The notes beneath the pieces were generated by a model that was given only the letters and a program-made list of their open reading frames with translations, ran no database searches and was not told the origin of the DNA. A DNA stretch of 64,000 bases from Cladorrhinum sp. PSN259 (taxonomy: Eukaryota; Ascomycota; Sordariomycetes; Sordariales; Podosporaceae), in contig MU867069.1 in the NCBI GenBank assembly GCA_033725935.1, forward strand, positions 310,001 to 374,000, in the 5' to 3' direction. Made by a program: the position numbers and the translations under genes. This document shows, one piece after another, positions 36,131 to 48,227 of this stretch (positions are counted from its first letter, which is position 1; each line of letters starts with the position of its first letter).

Positions 36131-37653
36131 TTAATCCAGCTGATCAATAGTCTGCTCCGCCGAGCCATTGCCACCAGCAGCAGTAGAACCCTCCCCGATG
36201 ACCTTCTTTCCATCCTCTTCCGTGACATCAAACCGCCAACCAAACTTGTCAGGAAGTTGACCGAGCTGAATGCCCTTGAGCTGGGTAATCAGCTTGACGC
36301 AGATCTTGCCGGGCTCCTCGTCGCCCTCGGGGATGTAAGTGGTGGTCTCGGCGCCGTCATTTGCTGTAACGCGGGGTTGGCTGCCGAGCTTGGAGCTGTT
36401 GCGCTTTGTGATGGAGCGGATGGGCACGAGAGCAGCCGCAGTGCCGGCGGCCAGGACCTCAGTGAAGGTCGGAAGCTCAGTGTAGTTGATCTGTATGTGA
36501 TGTTAGTCATATCCCTCAGTTTTCTCCATGTACTGCCATATCTCCAACAAACGCAAGGACAGGTACATGTATCCGCACATCTCCGCGGCAACGCACAGCC
36601 CCTGAATGAAGTCCTTATCACTCCTACCCACCCCCAAAAAAGCCAGAACAAAGAAGAAGAAGAAGACGAAAAAAACTTACCCTCCTCTTCTCAACCTTCC
36701 ACCCCAAGCTCCGTCCAATCTCCTGCACACTATCGCTCGTAACGCTATCAATCACCGCCCTACTATCCGGCACCACAAGCGTCACCTCCTCCTCCCCCTC
36801 TACCTTGACACCGATGAACCCGCTCGTGCTAAACTCATCAATCTCCTCGTGCCGTCTCGAATCTAAATGCAGGGTAATCCCGTACCCTTCGTTCCTCGCC
36901 CTGTCGCTCCACCGCAGCACGGGCGCGTAATTCCCGCCCACTTTAGCAGACCCGGTCCCGTTCGGCGCCGCCCTGTCAAAGTCGTCCAGTATGAGCGCCT
37001 TGACGGGGTGCGTACCGTGGTACACGCCCGTAGGCAACACGTAGACAGCAAAGGTATACTCCTCCGGCGGGCTAAGCCCCAGCTGGGCGCTGGATCCGTA
37101 GACCTGCGGACGAATGTACATTGCCGCTCCGGTCTCGTGGGGCGGGACGAACTCGGCGTTCAGCGCGACGGCCGCTTTTACGCCTTCCAGAAACAGCTCG
37201 ACGGGGACGGGGGGCACCGAGATGAACTCGGCAGAGTGCTGAAGCCTCGCTGCGTTCTTGTCGGGCCTAAAGATGGAAATCTTGTCGTTGCCCGGTAGGC
37301 GAAAGGCCTTTAGGCCTTCGTAGGCTTGTTGGCCGTAGTTCAGCGCCGGGGCCATCCCGTGGATCCTGATGAAGGGGTCCGAGACGAAAGTTAAGGGGGA
37401 CCATTTTCCCGTCTTGACCGAGTAGTGGGATTCGATGTGGCCGTTTACTTTACTCCCACAAAAAGAAACAAGGTGTCAGTTTATCACTCATTCAATCTCT
37501 GGGAAGCATGAAAGGGAGGAGATGTAGAAAATATCATGGTTTCCTTTTTAGTCCAAGTAGGAAAGATAAATACAAACCCTCACGAACGCGAAATCCAACG
37601 TTGGACCAGTCAATGGTATTAACCGGCGGAGGGGGGAAAGTCGAGGACGCCAT
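36131..37653 (-). CDS. Branched-chain amino acid aminotransferase (class IV, PLP)
   Basis: Three exons, 37653-37578, 37447-36681 and 36490-36131, give 400 aa. The enzyme swaps the amino group between leucine, isoleucine or valine and their 2-oxoacids, with glutamate as partner and pyridoxal phosphate as cofactor. The first exon reads MASSTFPPPPVNTIDWSNVG and joins to VNGHIESHYSVKTGKWSPL. Signature blocks follow: NYGQQAYEGLKAFR, then RLQHSAEFISVPPVP, then MYIRPQVYGSS. The PLP lysine lies in GSAKVGGNYAP. The cofactor/ring motif EFSTSGFIGV is present, with Gly where Asn is frequent. The last exon supplies NYTELPTFTEVLAAGTAAAL, typical of the family end. There is no clear mitochondrial presequence, so a cytosolic form is likely. 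Many fungi have several paralogues, some linked to secondary metabolism, but no cluster is visible here. Confidence 0.92.
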
Positions 37654-38695
37654 GGCTTTTTTTTTTCTCTTTCTTCTCAGTATCAGTCAGTAAACACAGG
37701 TAAAACAAGTGATATATGGTTAAGAAAAAAGGTAAAAGGCAAAAAACGGTGAAGAATCTGACTCGGACGAGAGATGAGTCCTTCACAGCCCAATAATGAA
37801 CAATACAACTGCTTCTGGAAATTCCTTTTTCCCCCTGCAGCTGGGCTGAGTGACCCCCCTCTCGCTCCGATCGGATCATCCCTGCATACAACTGAGCCAC
37901 GGATCCAATGAGGGGAAGAGGGGTCCCTCCCAAAGAGGGGCAGCTTAGAGTGGATCCAAGCTGTCTCGGAGATCGCGGGGAATTTGGCACTTTGAGACTG
38001 GTGCTTACCCCGCCGTCCGATTGCGGAGATGATGTCATTGAAGCCGAGGATGAAGATATTGGAGATGTTGATATAAACCTCTGAACGCCATACTATAGCT
38101 GCGCGAAAACGAACTTGTAATGAAAACCAATCCGCCTGCCAAAAACCTCCCATGCGTCTAAAGCCATATCCGTATTTCCTATGATAGCAAAATGTCAAAA
38201 TTGCATCCTCATTGCTGAGGCAGCTCTCCTCTCTCCATTTCATAAACCCTTCCAATTTCCACAAGTGTCTTGATAAAACCATTCTATGTATGTACCACCT
38301 CCTAGAGAGTAGACAATCTCCCGACGTCCTACAATCCATTTTTTGTTGATCCGTTGCCATGGGAATAAGAAAAAAAAGCCGCCCGTGTCCGATCCGTTCG
38401 TTTGCTGGGTTATCTCAGCAAGTAAACCTGAGTGAGAAAAAAGCCACCAAAGAACAAAACTAAACTAAAACAAAAAACAGGCTCGCAAAAAAAGGGGGGA
38501 TTGCACAAAACGATTGTAAAAGCCACCAAGCCAGACAGGATCATCACCTTCCTTCTTGATCAGCCACAGCCACTGGTGGTATCGTCTTTACGGAGCTCTT
38601 CCGACGATGATGTGCGGGTACACAGGACCTGCAACATTTACTAACATCGGCATGTGGCCTTTCTAGGGGGCCGGGGCAAAAAAATGCACGACTGC
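37654..38695. other. Intergenic: aminotransferase promoter
   Basis: It should carry the aminotransferase promoter and the 3' UTR of the trehalose gene. A 225-codon open frame on the minus strand (37683-38360) stands upstream of the aminotransferase start, but it has no recognisable domain and biased, leader-like composition. Confidence 0.55.
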
Positions 38696-41547
38696 TTACG
38701 CGATAGACGCTAGCCTCTGAAGTGCCATAAGCACACCTGTGTCGAACTCATCAGCTATCGCTCGTTTGTTTATCAGGGAAAGGAGGGTCCTCAAACTTAC
38801 CGCTCACACCTTGCGTCAGAGTCGCAGTAGCCTCAGTATTCCTAGTACCGAGACTGACCGAAACGACCTCCTTTACGACCTTTTCATCTCCGAGAGAGTT
38901 CGCCCACTTGAACACCTTCTCATCCTCACGACCGTCACCGACCACCATCAAAAAGTCAACAGGCGACTTGTGCTGCTCGTCAGCCGCCATACGCTCACGA
39001 AGGTCGGTAAAGATCTTCTGTGCCGCCGTGCTCTTGGTCCAGTCAATGGGCTCCACCAGGACACAGCCCTCCATCGGTATGGCATGCACACGCTGCTCTT
39101 CGCAGGCATCGTTGATGTGGCTGGCACAGTCGATCGCTTGTCTCGTAGCAGCCTCGTAGTCTTCGGCCGACTTGTAGTGGAAGATGAGTGAACAGCGGCG
39201 GTCCTCAATCTGAGCGCCAGGCGTGCGCTCCAGGTAGTAGTTTAGAATACCGCCAACGGACTCCTTCCAGGTACGGATTTGCTCAGGGTCGGCCATCTCC
39301 GTCCAAGTGGTGCTTCCGCAGTCCTTGAGGAAGCAGCCGTTCTCGGCGATGAGACCAAGGTTGGGCACACGGCGGAACATGCGATCAAGCTCCTCTGGAC
39401 GGCGGCCAGACATGACATAGATGGTATTGCGCTCGTCAAGAAGCAAGTCGTTCAGCACATCAAAGGTGCGTTGAGGGCTGACGGGGATGATCTGGTTCAC
39501 CGGCCCCCAGCTGACAAGAGTACCCTCAAAGTCGATAATGAATAGTCTCCTCTCCGTGTTCTTGTACTGTTGGAGGAGACCATTCATAGACAATCGAGGG
39601 ACCGATGTCTGATCGCGGCGGTGCTGTTCCTCATAGACCCGGTCGAGACGCGATGTGAATTCCGTAAACCAATGCGAGCCCGTGTGGAGGTTTACTACCT
39701 CGGCCAGCTTGGTCCACCGGCGTTCCTTCTCCCCGTCGTCCATCTCGAGCGCCTTCTTGATGGCATCAGCGCAGGCGCGGTAGTCCCACGGGTTCACAGA
39801 GAGCTCGTTTCTGCCAAAGAGGGAGGCGGTACCAGTGAACTCGGAGAGAATCAGCGAACCATGCTTCTTCTCGCTGATCTTGCCATCCTGGCAGTAAAGG
39901 TACTCGTGAGATGTCAAGTTCATTCCCTCACGTTGGCTGGTGATCATTAAAGCATCCGCAATACTCAACAGTGCCAAGTATTGGGCATAGTCGATATCCT
40001 GCTTCAGGTAAACAACAGGTTGATAGGCGAGGTTGGCCCACGAAGAATTGACGCGGGTAACAATGTCTGAGACGGTGGCATCCAGCTCGCTCTTCTCGCT
40101 GGTCGAAAGTGCGACCTGGATCAAGACGGCCTTCTCCCTCCATTCAGGGTTCTTGTTGAGAAACAACTCATAGGAGAGGAGCTTTTGTCTGACACCACGG
40201 ACGTGGTCGAGCTTGTCGCGCGCGACGATGAGTTTCTTGCCCTCATACAGCTTGCGCATGGTGTCCAACCATCTCTTGACTTCAGGCTCCTCCCGATGTT
40301 TGCTCAAGCTCACGGGATCGATGCCGATTGGAAGATTAATCACATCAACGAAGCGATCCTCGAGCTGCAGGCCATCCGGCGTGGCCTCGGCGCTGAGGAT
40401 GCGACTGCAAGTCTGAAGGAAGTGACGGGTGTACTCGTTGATCTGGAATCCGATCAGGTTGGCACCACACATTCCTTCGAGCAGCTGCTTGCGGACAGCC
40501 AAGCATCTAAAGACCTCGGATGAAGGGAAGGCCACGTGCAAAAAGAATCCAATCTTGGCCTCTGGGATCTTCTTACGGACCATTCCAGGGACAAGCAAAA
40601 GGTGGTAATCATGGATCCAGATCGAGTCGTTCTTCTTCCAGTTCTTGACGATCTTGTCGGCGAAGGCCTGGTTGACGTTGACGTAGTACTGCCATGAGTG
40701 GTCCTCGTATGCCTTGCTCTTCGGGTTGTCCGGGATCTGGTAGTGGAATACTGGCCAAAGGATCTGCTTGCAGAAGTGGGAATAATGACCGTCAAAGTCC
40801 TTGTCGGAGCAGATGACAGGCAACATATCGTGCTCAGTGGCAAGCCTGTCCTCGATATCCTGGAGTTGCTGGGTATTCTGCAAAGCATCCGTTGGCATGC
40901 CCAAGGTACCAACCCATGTGTAGTGTCCCAGATGACCATCCCTAAAGGCCGCCTCGGCAGCGTTACGCAAACCACCATTGCCCTGGTCGGCGTTGATTAT
41001 TTTCCAGTTGGCGCTCGCAAACACTCTGTCGTGGCTTTCGCTCCGGCTGAGAGCGCTGGGTTGTGTGATGCCTGCACGGCCGAGATCAGTTGCCTTTCGG
41101 AGAAGGCTCTTATTGTCGATCAGGGATGAGGGAGGGGGTGAATTTGCACGCGACATTGGCTGGTCTGGCCGGCCACCCCAAGTAGGTGAGCTCCGGTCAG
41201 CTGGGGCGCGGAAGCCATCGGAAGTGGTCTCGAGAGGTGGAAGGTGAACCCGGAGACCATCCTCGTTCACCCAAGAATCACCAGGCCTCTTCTCTTCGGT
41301 GGGAGTATGCGGGGGCGTAATCTGTTTCGGCTCGAACAAGCTGGGCTGTCTTTTCAAAGTACCTGGTCGCTCTTTCGGAGGCTGAGGCTTTTCGGAACGC
41401 GCGCCTCGAGGAGGTGTGCCCGGCAGGGTAAAGTGCACGGTTTTGGGAAGGAAACTGTTGAGCATCCAAAGTTAGGATTTGTTTGGGTCCAGGTACTCTG
41501 TGGCACAAACTTGGGGAATCTTACAGAGAAGCGATAAACACAGTCAT
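38696..41547 (-). CDS. Trehalose-6-phosphate synthase complex subunit, Tps3/Tsl1 (TslA) type
   Basis: Three exons, 41547-41525, 41454-38801 and 38736-38696, give 905 aa. The first exon encodes MTVFIASL and joins to FLPKTVHFTLPG, a start typical of fungal Tps3/Tsl1-like subunits. The last exon replaces a readthrough end by VLMALQRLASIA. A glycosyltransferase-20 domain occupies about 155-620 (SIWIHDYHLLLVPG, HVAFPSSEVFR, REGMNLTSHEYLYCQDG). A trehalose-phosphatase (HAD) domain follows from about 640. Its first motif reads IDFEGTL (648-654). Active Tps2 enzymes have DxDGT, so the second acid is Glu here. This favours a regulatory, poorly catalytic subunit that holds the Tps1-Tps2 complex together over a true phosphatase. 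The disordered, Ser/Pro-rich N-terminal 130 residues also fit a regulatory role. Trehalose made by the complex protects against heat, drying and oxidative stress. Confidence 0.88.
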
Positions 41548-44500
41548 GATGGGCAGGTAGTATGGTTTTCCTGGTTCGAGATCACGTTGAGGGTGGGATA
41601 TTCGCTATCGAGTGCCGGCTGCCGAGTTCATGGAAACCAAAGAAACAGGGGTTGGACTTTGCAACGGTAAACAAGAACCTTGAGGGTGTGGTGGCGGCGC
41701 TGGAGCGCAGTCGGCGCTGACGGTGTCTTTCAAAGTGCAACCAGAAACTGTTTAACAAAGGCGAGACCGGTGGTCATAAGGGAGCCACAAGATGAATACC
41801 AGGTTGGGCTGAGTGACAGAAAAGCAGAGGTGCCCGGCGGGGTAGTGAGAAAGTGGGCGGGTGGACAAAGAGCTTTTGTTCCTTCCAAACAATTCGAGAC
41901 GTAGAGAGACCTAGCAATAACCTCACCAGTTAGCACCAATTGGAGAGCTCCCCGTCACGAGGCATGGGACATGGCAACGCTGGCTTTGAGAAATGATGAC
42001 GCCGAAGGTGGGTTGCTCCTCTTTTTTAGCGTCCTGTTTCCACAATCTTTTTTTCTTCTTCTCTTGCTGCGGCCTAGGGAGGACCACTGACGTAAGAGAT
42101 CCAACCGATTCTTTCTCTCCATTCACTCCACAAAACTCAATCAAGTGGACGCCATCCCAAATAACCAATGAGACGGGAAGGGGACTGCAACTTGCCTGAT
42201 GGAGAGAGTTTAAATAATAATAATAAAGGATGGACCGTTTGCTTGTCAACGGTGCAGGTGGTTATTTTGGGGAGCAAAGGAGAAGATGATCGATCGGTTG
42301 GAGCTTCTGGCTCGGGATGGGCGTTGATATCGAACAAAAAAGGAAGCCAAGGCCACGGCAGATCGGCGATCTGATTCAGTGGCACCGGACTCGCGCTGAG
42401 AAGAGCACGAAAAGACGAAAATCATGGAAACCTGGAGGAGCTTCGATGAACTTTTTTTATCTATTTCTTGGACCTTCGCTTCGGACAGGCTGGAAAGCGG
42501 AAAGCCTTCAACAGGGAAGCGCTGAAAGTGGGGCTATCGGGCTGGGAAACACCGTCCCCTCCAAGCAAGCTCCAAGCTTGTGTGAGAAGAGTTCGTCATC
42601 CTGGGAAATGGAAGGATGGAAGGAACCTGCAACTGGCACTGGCAGGGATAAGCAACTTCGGCTCAACTGCAACTCCCATTCGACAGCAGCACGTCCGTCA
42701 CTGTCTCTCTGTCTCTCATTCCTCTCCTTCCTTTCATGCCAGTCCTCTCTGCTTGCCAATCACGTAATCTAATGCCTCATGTGTTACCAACTTACGAAAA
42801 CAGGGCCACATGGGCATTGTTTGCAACAGAGACACAGTCTCTGAGAGGCTGGCTGAATGATCACCTGGAGGTCAAGAAGTTGATGTATCACCCTGACGTT
42901 GACTGGGTGAGGAGCCGGACTTGGTCTCCTTGGATGTTGATAACGCTAGCTGCCACCCTCCATCAACAAGCAACATTTGAGTGAGCGTGGAACGTCTCTC
43001 ACTGTTTTCCGGGAGCTGGGCGGCCTCCGACAACTGCATGTCACTGAACTTGGAAGGTATTGTAGTGTCCATGATAATAAACTGACTGACAGGCCAAGCT
43101 TGGCAGGCAATTATATCCGAAATACTCCGTCTTTTTTACAACTGAAACGGTAGCGTATAACATAACATCAAATATTTTAGCGCCTTGTGTTTCTCTTCGC
43201 CAAGACATGGCGTCAAGAGACGGCTGTCAGTGAAACTGGTGATGCACCATCTTAACCCACGGAATCGAGCCTATCTTTCCCAGAGTGTTTGTCATAGGCA
43301 CTCGGTCGGCCACTCAGAGATGCAACAGCATAAACGTGCCCGTGCGGCGGCCCCTTATCATGGAAGTGTCGGCAATAAGTGCCGTCAAGAGGCACAGCGA
43401 GCGGAATCAAGACCTTACTGACAGATGCAAAAATTCTGATCCATCCCACCCGGGCCGATCAAAGTAAGCGAATGTGTCCCAGCCACATGGACTGGACGGC
43501 TGGCGGGCGGCATTGTTGAGGAATAAGAAGTGAGAAGTGAAAAAGTGAGGATGCAACAATTCCCGATATGTTCCGAATACAAGCCAGGGATTCGATAGGC
43601 TAAATGGAGCGCCATGGATGTCGTCCAACGTTTTTTTTCGGTTTTTTTTTTACTCAGACCCATTTGGTTTTGTGCAGCAATCCAGTGTATTCTGTACCTC
43701 CTACCTAACTTGGTACTTGGACGCTTGTCTCACACAGACGTCGTGCCGATTACAGAGTAATATGTTAGCAGTGAATCGAAAATAGCTCATATATCATGCC
43801 TGGATGAACCGGCATCGAAGGAAGCAACCTTGAGCAAGAAAAGGAAGATCGGCCGAGCATCTCTCCGCAGCCTCCCGTCGTATGCGGCCATTGTTTTTTG
43901 ATGGCATTTGGGGAGAAAAAACAGATGGAACGGCCCGCATTTGTAGTGGTTTAGGAAAGTTGGAGCTTCCGTCTTGCCTTGTAAGTCTCCCTCTCCTACT
44001 GCGTGCTAGCGCACAATGGCCGATTGTTTTAGAGCAATGCGGGGTGAGCTGATGTTGACCCTCTGGAGCTTCTTCCACCTTCTTCAACTCCTTTTGAGAT
44101 TTGCATGTGCCCCACTCGTCTTCAAGAGGACCACTCCCTCCCTCTATTCAAGGTAGAGAACAGAATACGTTCTTTAAATTTGTTTGTGAAGATGGTTCGA
44201 ATACCCAGCCGAACGCGGCCAAGAGGACCAAGATGCCCCGAGGTTACTTCATGTGTTCATGGGTGTCGGATTCAGGATCTGCCGGGGAATGGGTGCCGGG
44301 TTCCATCACCAAAAATGGTCAAACGAAAATTGCCGCCCTCTCAGTGGACAACCAGCCAGACATGGCACCGTGCTCTATCCGGTCGTGTCCTTGACATCTC
44401 GCTTGGCGGGATTTTACAGTCCAAAATGGAACGGTGATTTGACCAAGAAAACCGAAAGAAAAAGAAAAAACTTGCTGATCGTTCATCCCGTTGGGAGTGA

Positions 44501-45297
44501 GCGAATGAGCAAGCTATCTTTTAGATCGGCAACCCAAAAACACCACTCCGGGGTACATATACTATGTTCGATACGATTTAGACAGATGCCGAGCCTGATA
44601 CCACTCACACGCAGCTAATTACCATGCAGGACCTCGTTTACCATTCCTGATTCGACGATGACTGAAATGGAGGTGAAGATACGGGCCTGCGACATGCGAA
44701 GAATAGATTACAGACGTCCAGTGCAGACTTGTCATGAATTATACTACCACGCATGGCTCCATGACGCAATGCCCTGCATCTCTTTGGATACCTAGGGAGG
44801 AATGAGATCCATTTTTTGTTGATTCTCGCTCCGATGTTCCGGGGAGATCTCTTCTGTCTTGTGAGATTTGAGCATGGAAATATCGGAAATATATCTTACT
44901 CTCGGTCTTATTATTCAAGACAAACCTATAGAACTGAATATGGACGCTCCCAATTGCGGGGACTCGTCAGTAAATGCATCGAAGCACTACCCGTAGAAAG
45001 ACTGAGCACTGGATGACTGCGGGGCAGTAAATTTTGGCGGGGTTTTCCTGCAGAATTTCTGCCCCGCGCTGTAAACTTCTTGGCAGTAATAAATTGCGAT
45101 GTCTACATCGACTCTACCCCTGAAAACCGTCAACACACACACACACAGCAAAGCCAACCAATAGTCTTTAATAATCATGCTATTACAAAGGAAATTCGTC
45201 ATGATGAAGTCGTTTAAAACATAATTGCCCAAATAGAAACGCCCATATCTATCCCAGACCAACGAAACCGAACTCCATCCCCGTCAACCATCTCTCT
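41548..45297. other. Long intergenic region upstream of the trehalose gene
   Basis: About 3.7 kb without a recognisable gene. AGGGG/CCCCT words (the core of stress-response elements) occur here, for example near 42177 and 42544, but not in an obvious cluster. A CA dinucleotide tract lies at about 45.13 kb. Overlapping frames at 42317-42772 and 44101-44618 have no domain I recognise. Confidence 0.55.
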
Positions 45298-46019
45298 CTA
45301 CCGATTCGAGCTTCTGCCGCGGTAGTGTCTCTTCTCGTAGTAATAGTCACTGTCCTCATCGCCACTGTCATAGCTATCGTATCTCCTGCTGGACCGACCT
45401 CTCGACGACGATGACTGGCGCACCGACGACTCGCTCCTCCCCACGCGCGACGATGCATTAGACGACGAGCCGCGACTATACGTAGACTGCTTCTCTAGTC
45501 TAACGAACTGGTCGGGAGTCGCGCCGACTCTGGAGCGCTGGTCTGGATGATACTCGAGGTTGTGTTTGCGCGAATAGTCAATGTACGGTGCCGGAGCAGC
45601 GTACGACACCGAGTTTCTACGTCTTCCGTGGTCTACCGACCTTGAGCGCTGCGTGCTCGTTATGGGCGCGCCGTTCTCGAGAATACGGATGTGCGCTCTA
45701 ATTCGGCGGAGTCCTCCCACTGCATAATGGGTTATCAGCATAATGTCCTTCCAGTTTGGTGAAAAGGGGGAAACAACATACAGTCTTTCTCGACCTTGGC
45801 GACGAGAAACTTCTCATACCAGGACTCATACTCGGACTTGGTCATCAAGCCGTCATAGTAAGCCTTGCGCAGTTTTCTAAAGACATAAGGCGCCTCGTCG
45901 TCTGCTTCGTGCTGCTCCTTCTTCTTCTTGACCATGCGGCGAAGCTCCCAGCTCGACTTTATGGACGTCACGATACTACCGCAGGCGGCAACTGTTGCCA
46001 AGACTACCGGCACAGCCAT
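45298..46019 (-). CDS. Conserved-looking basic, Ser-rich protein of unknown function
   Basis: Two exons, 46019-45782 and 45719-45298, give 219 aa. The donor is GTATGT and the acceptor ATGCAG, and the join reads VEKDLGGLRRIRAH. I do not recognise a named family. A short hydrophobic start (MAVPVVLATVAACGSIVTSI) could be a signal anchor. It is followed by a Lys/Glu-rich helix with VFRKLRKAYYDGLMTKSEYE and SWYEKFLVAKVEK. The second half is disordered: Arg/Ser runs such as SSSSRGRSSRRYDSYDSG and an acidic-aromatic DEDSDYYYEKRHY near the end. The ordered first part with its regular heptad-like charge pattern and the clean intron argue for a real gene. It is divergent from the CYSTM gene 1.6 kb away. 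No function can be assigned. Confidence 0.75.
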
Positions 46020-47620
46020 TGCTGTCCCTTGGTAAAGGAAAGGGGGGGGAAAAGGTTGTCGAGTAGGTTGTTTAGATTTTGTTTATGATGGGTGAAAAGC
46101 TGTAAATCGTGCTGGGGATTGCGATAGAAAAGGAACGACAAGAGGAAACACTGGCCCACTAGCAGGACTCCTCTCTCCATATCACCTTGTTTCTGTCTTT
46201 CATGTTGTTCAATGTTTTCGACCATATCGGCCCTCGCCAAAACCCTGGCATTGGTTTGAAGTGTGAATCACAGGCCCGGGTCCCGGCCGGGGACGGGGAC
46301 CCGTTGTTTGTTCGGAGCCGGGTCTTGGCAGTCCCGATCCATACACACAGTCTTTCGCGTGTATCCAGCAATTAACTTGACTGGCGGTGAGGTTATAGAA
46401 TGTGGTCTTTTTCACCAGAGCATGGTTTCAGTTCGGATGGTTTACCAGCCCCCCTTTTCGGCACGAGTCTGTAAACACAAAAAAACCTCAACGGGCCAAT
46501 GTTTCGATCGTCCGGGATGTTTATGGATTGCGACCCTTGCCCTTTTTGGGGTCAGTCACTCAATGAAGGCCGTTTGGATTTTCGTCCCACAGATCCAATC
46601 ATTTACGGTTTTCCTGCCATTGCTTTACAGAGCAAGTTCAATTGACTGAGATATCCGCTCCAGTTAGAAGATCAAAGTCTGCCATATCTTTGTCTACACG
46701 CATGTAAACGAGCAACGTTCACTTTTGCTCAATCGATCTGACAACCGAAAAATGCTGTGCCCCAAACTCGCATTGCGTCCAACCTGCCTTATTCGCTGTT
46801 GGGCTTGCTCCCGTCTGTGCCGCAATGGCACACTCTCTTCTCACAGTGGACTTTTTCAGCAACATCAACAAGTGCTGACGAGAGGAAACAGCGGTCTCGC
46901 CGGCCATCTTGTGCGGCCACCTACATTACATATGTCCTTTCCTGCTGTCTGAGTGGCTCCCCCACCACCCATTCTTCCAACCGATATCTCTCTCTCTCAC
47001 TCTCTCCCGTTCAACTGTGCCTCAACCCAAGGAAGACAAAAAAAGACTCTGAAACAAACCAGGCTTTGGTGTCTTTTTTTCCTTGCCTGCACTCTACTCC
47101 ACTTTATTTTATTTGGTTGAACTTCGTTTTGGATCGAAACGGGGTGGTTATATAGTTCCCCCCGGCCAGCACTTTTGCGACGTACATACGGTTTTTTGGG
47201 TCTTGACCTTTGATCGACCGAAACGAACCGAACCGAACCGGACCTGCTGTTCTGTTTCGTTTCCCTCGATTCTGTTTTCTCCTCTCTCTCAATTGATCAT
47301 TGTTGCGCCAAGGAGAAAAAAGACCAATTGGTCTATCCCGAGCACCGGGTTACAAATTCACGGTTGTGCAAGCATACGAAGCGATCCTTTTGACGACAGT
47401 TTTGGGTGTTTTACACGGCCTTAACAAAGTGAAGGAGGGTCACTTATCACGGCCGTTTCGTTTCATTTCGTTTCGTCTCAACAGTTCAAAAAAATTGGGC
47501 TGGGTAAAATCCATTCTTGGCAGTTCCTTTTACGACACGCAAGTTATCAATTACACAAACGTTTCAACGTTCAGTACCTACACGCACCCACACGCCGCGG
47601 CGAGGAAAAGGAACAAAATT
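46020..47620. other. Divergent intergenic region
   Basis: It lies between the starts of the unknown Ser-rich gene and the CYSTM gene, so it should carry both promoters. Near 47.22 kb there is a short tandem repeat built on GAACC/CGAAC. No recognisable gene. Confidence 0.6.
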
Positions 47621-48227
47621 ATGGGGAACGGATATTACTATGAGGAACAGGCGAGGATGGAGTAGTAAGTTTTCTTTTCCTTTTTTTATTTCGCTCTCTG
47701 TTCCTTAAACCCTTTTAAAAACCCATCAATACATGTACTCCTTTGGGTCAATCCAGTCGGTCCGGTCCAGTCCAATTGGCCATATGACTGGTCCGTCTCA
47801 AACTCGGATCCTCACGACCAGACCCCATTACAACCCACTCACAACACCCTCACTACACCCTCACTACACCCTCACTACACCCTCACATAAACCGTGACTA
47901 ACAAATCCCCACAGTACCAGACCCCCTCCCAGAGCCTACTACGCCTCGACACCCCGTCAAGACCGCATGGTAGTAGAAGTCACCGCCCCTCCCTCAGCCC
48001 ACTACGAACTCGACCGCTACGAGTCCCATCGCTCCCCATCCCCGACGAGGGTGGTGGTAGTTGAGAAGCACTCACACAGCACGCATCATAAAAGACGGCC
48101 GAGGAGACCTTACGAGGAGCCAGAGCTGGGCTGCTGGGCCGCCTTTTGCGCCAGTTGCTGCTGTTGCTGCATTTGCTGTGGCGAGTGCCTGGATGATACT
48201 TGTTGTCCTATCAGGGAGTATGATTAA
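47621..48227 (+). CDS. CYSTM-type cysteine-rich transmembrane protein
   Basis: Two exons, 47621-47664 and 47915-48227, give 118 aa. The short first exon MGNGYYYEEQARMEY joins via GTAAGT and CCACAG to TRPPPRAYYASTPRQDR. The middle part is Tyr/Pro/His-rich and basic (HHKRRPRRPYEE). The C-terminus has the CYSTM module: GCWAAFCASCCCCCICCG, then ECLDDTCCPI before the end at REYD. In this family (broad in eukaryotes) the Cys-packed helix inserts into membranes, and members are linked to stress tolerance and metal or pathogen responses. The preceding residues are cytosolic. The intron contains an 11-bp tandem repeat. Without the splice the coding region would appear to start at an internal Met (47967), losing the first 29 or so residues. 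Confidence 0.88.
47844..47886. repeat. 11-bp tandem repeat in the CYSTM intron
   Basis: About four head-to-tail copies of CACTACACCCT, ending shortly before the branch site (GTGACTAAC) and the acceptor at 47914. Confidence 0.85.

Noticed and set aside
42317..42772. 151-codon open frame upstream of the trehalose gene
   Set aside because: Low-complexity composition, no domain, no splice partners, and overlapping frames on the other strand of similar length.
44193..44207. GGTTCGAAT word resembling a tRNA T-loop
   Set aside because: No acceptor, D or anticodon stem can be folded around it at the proper spacing.
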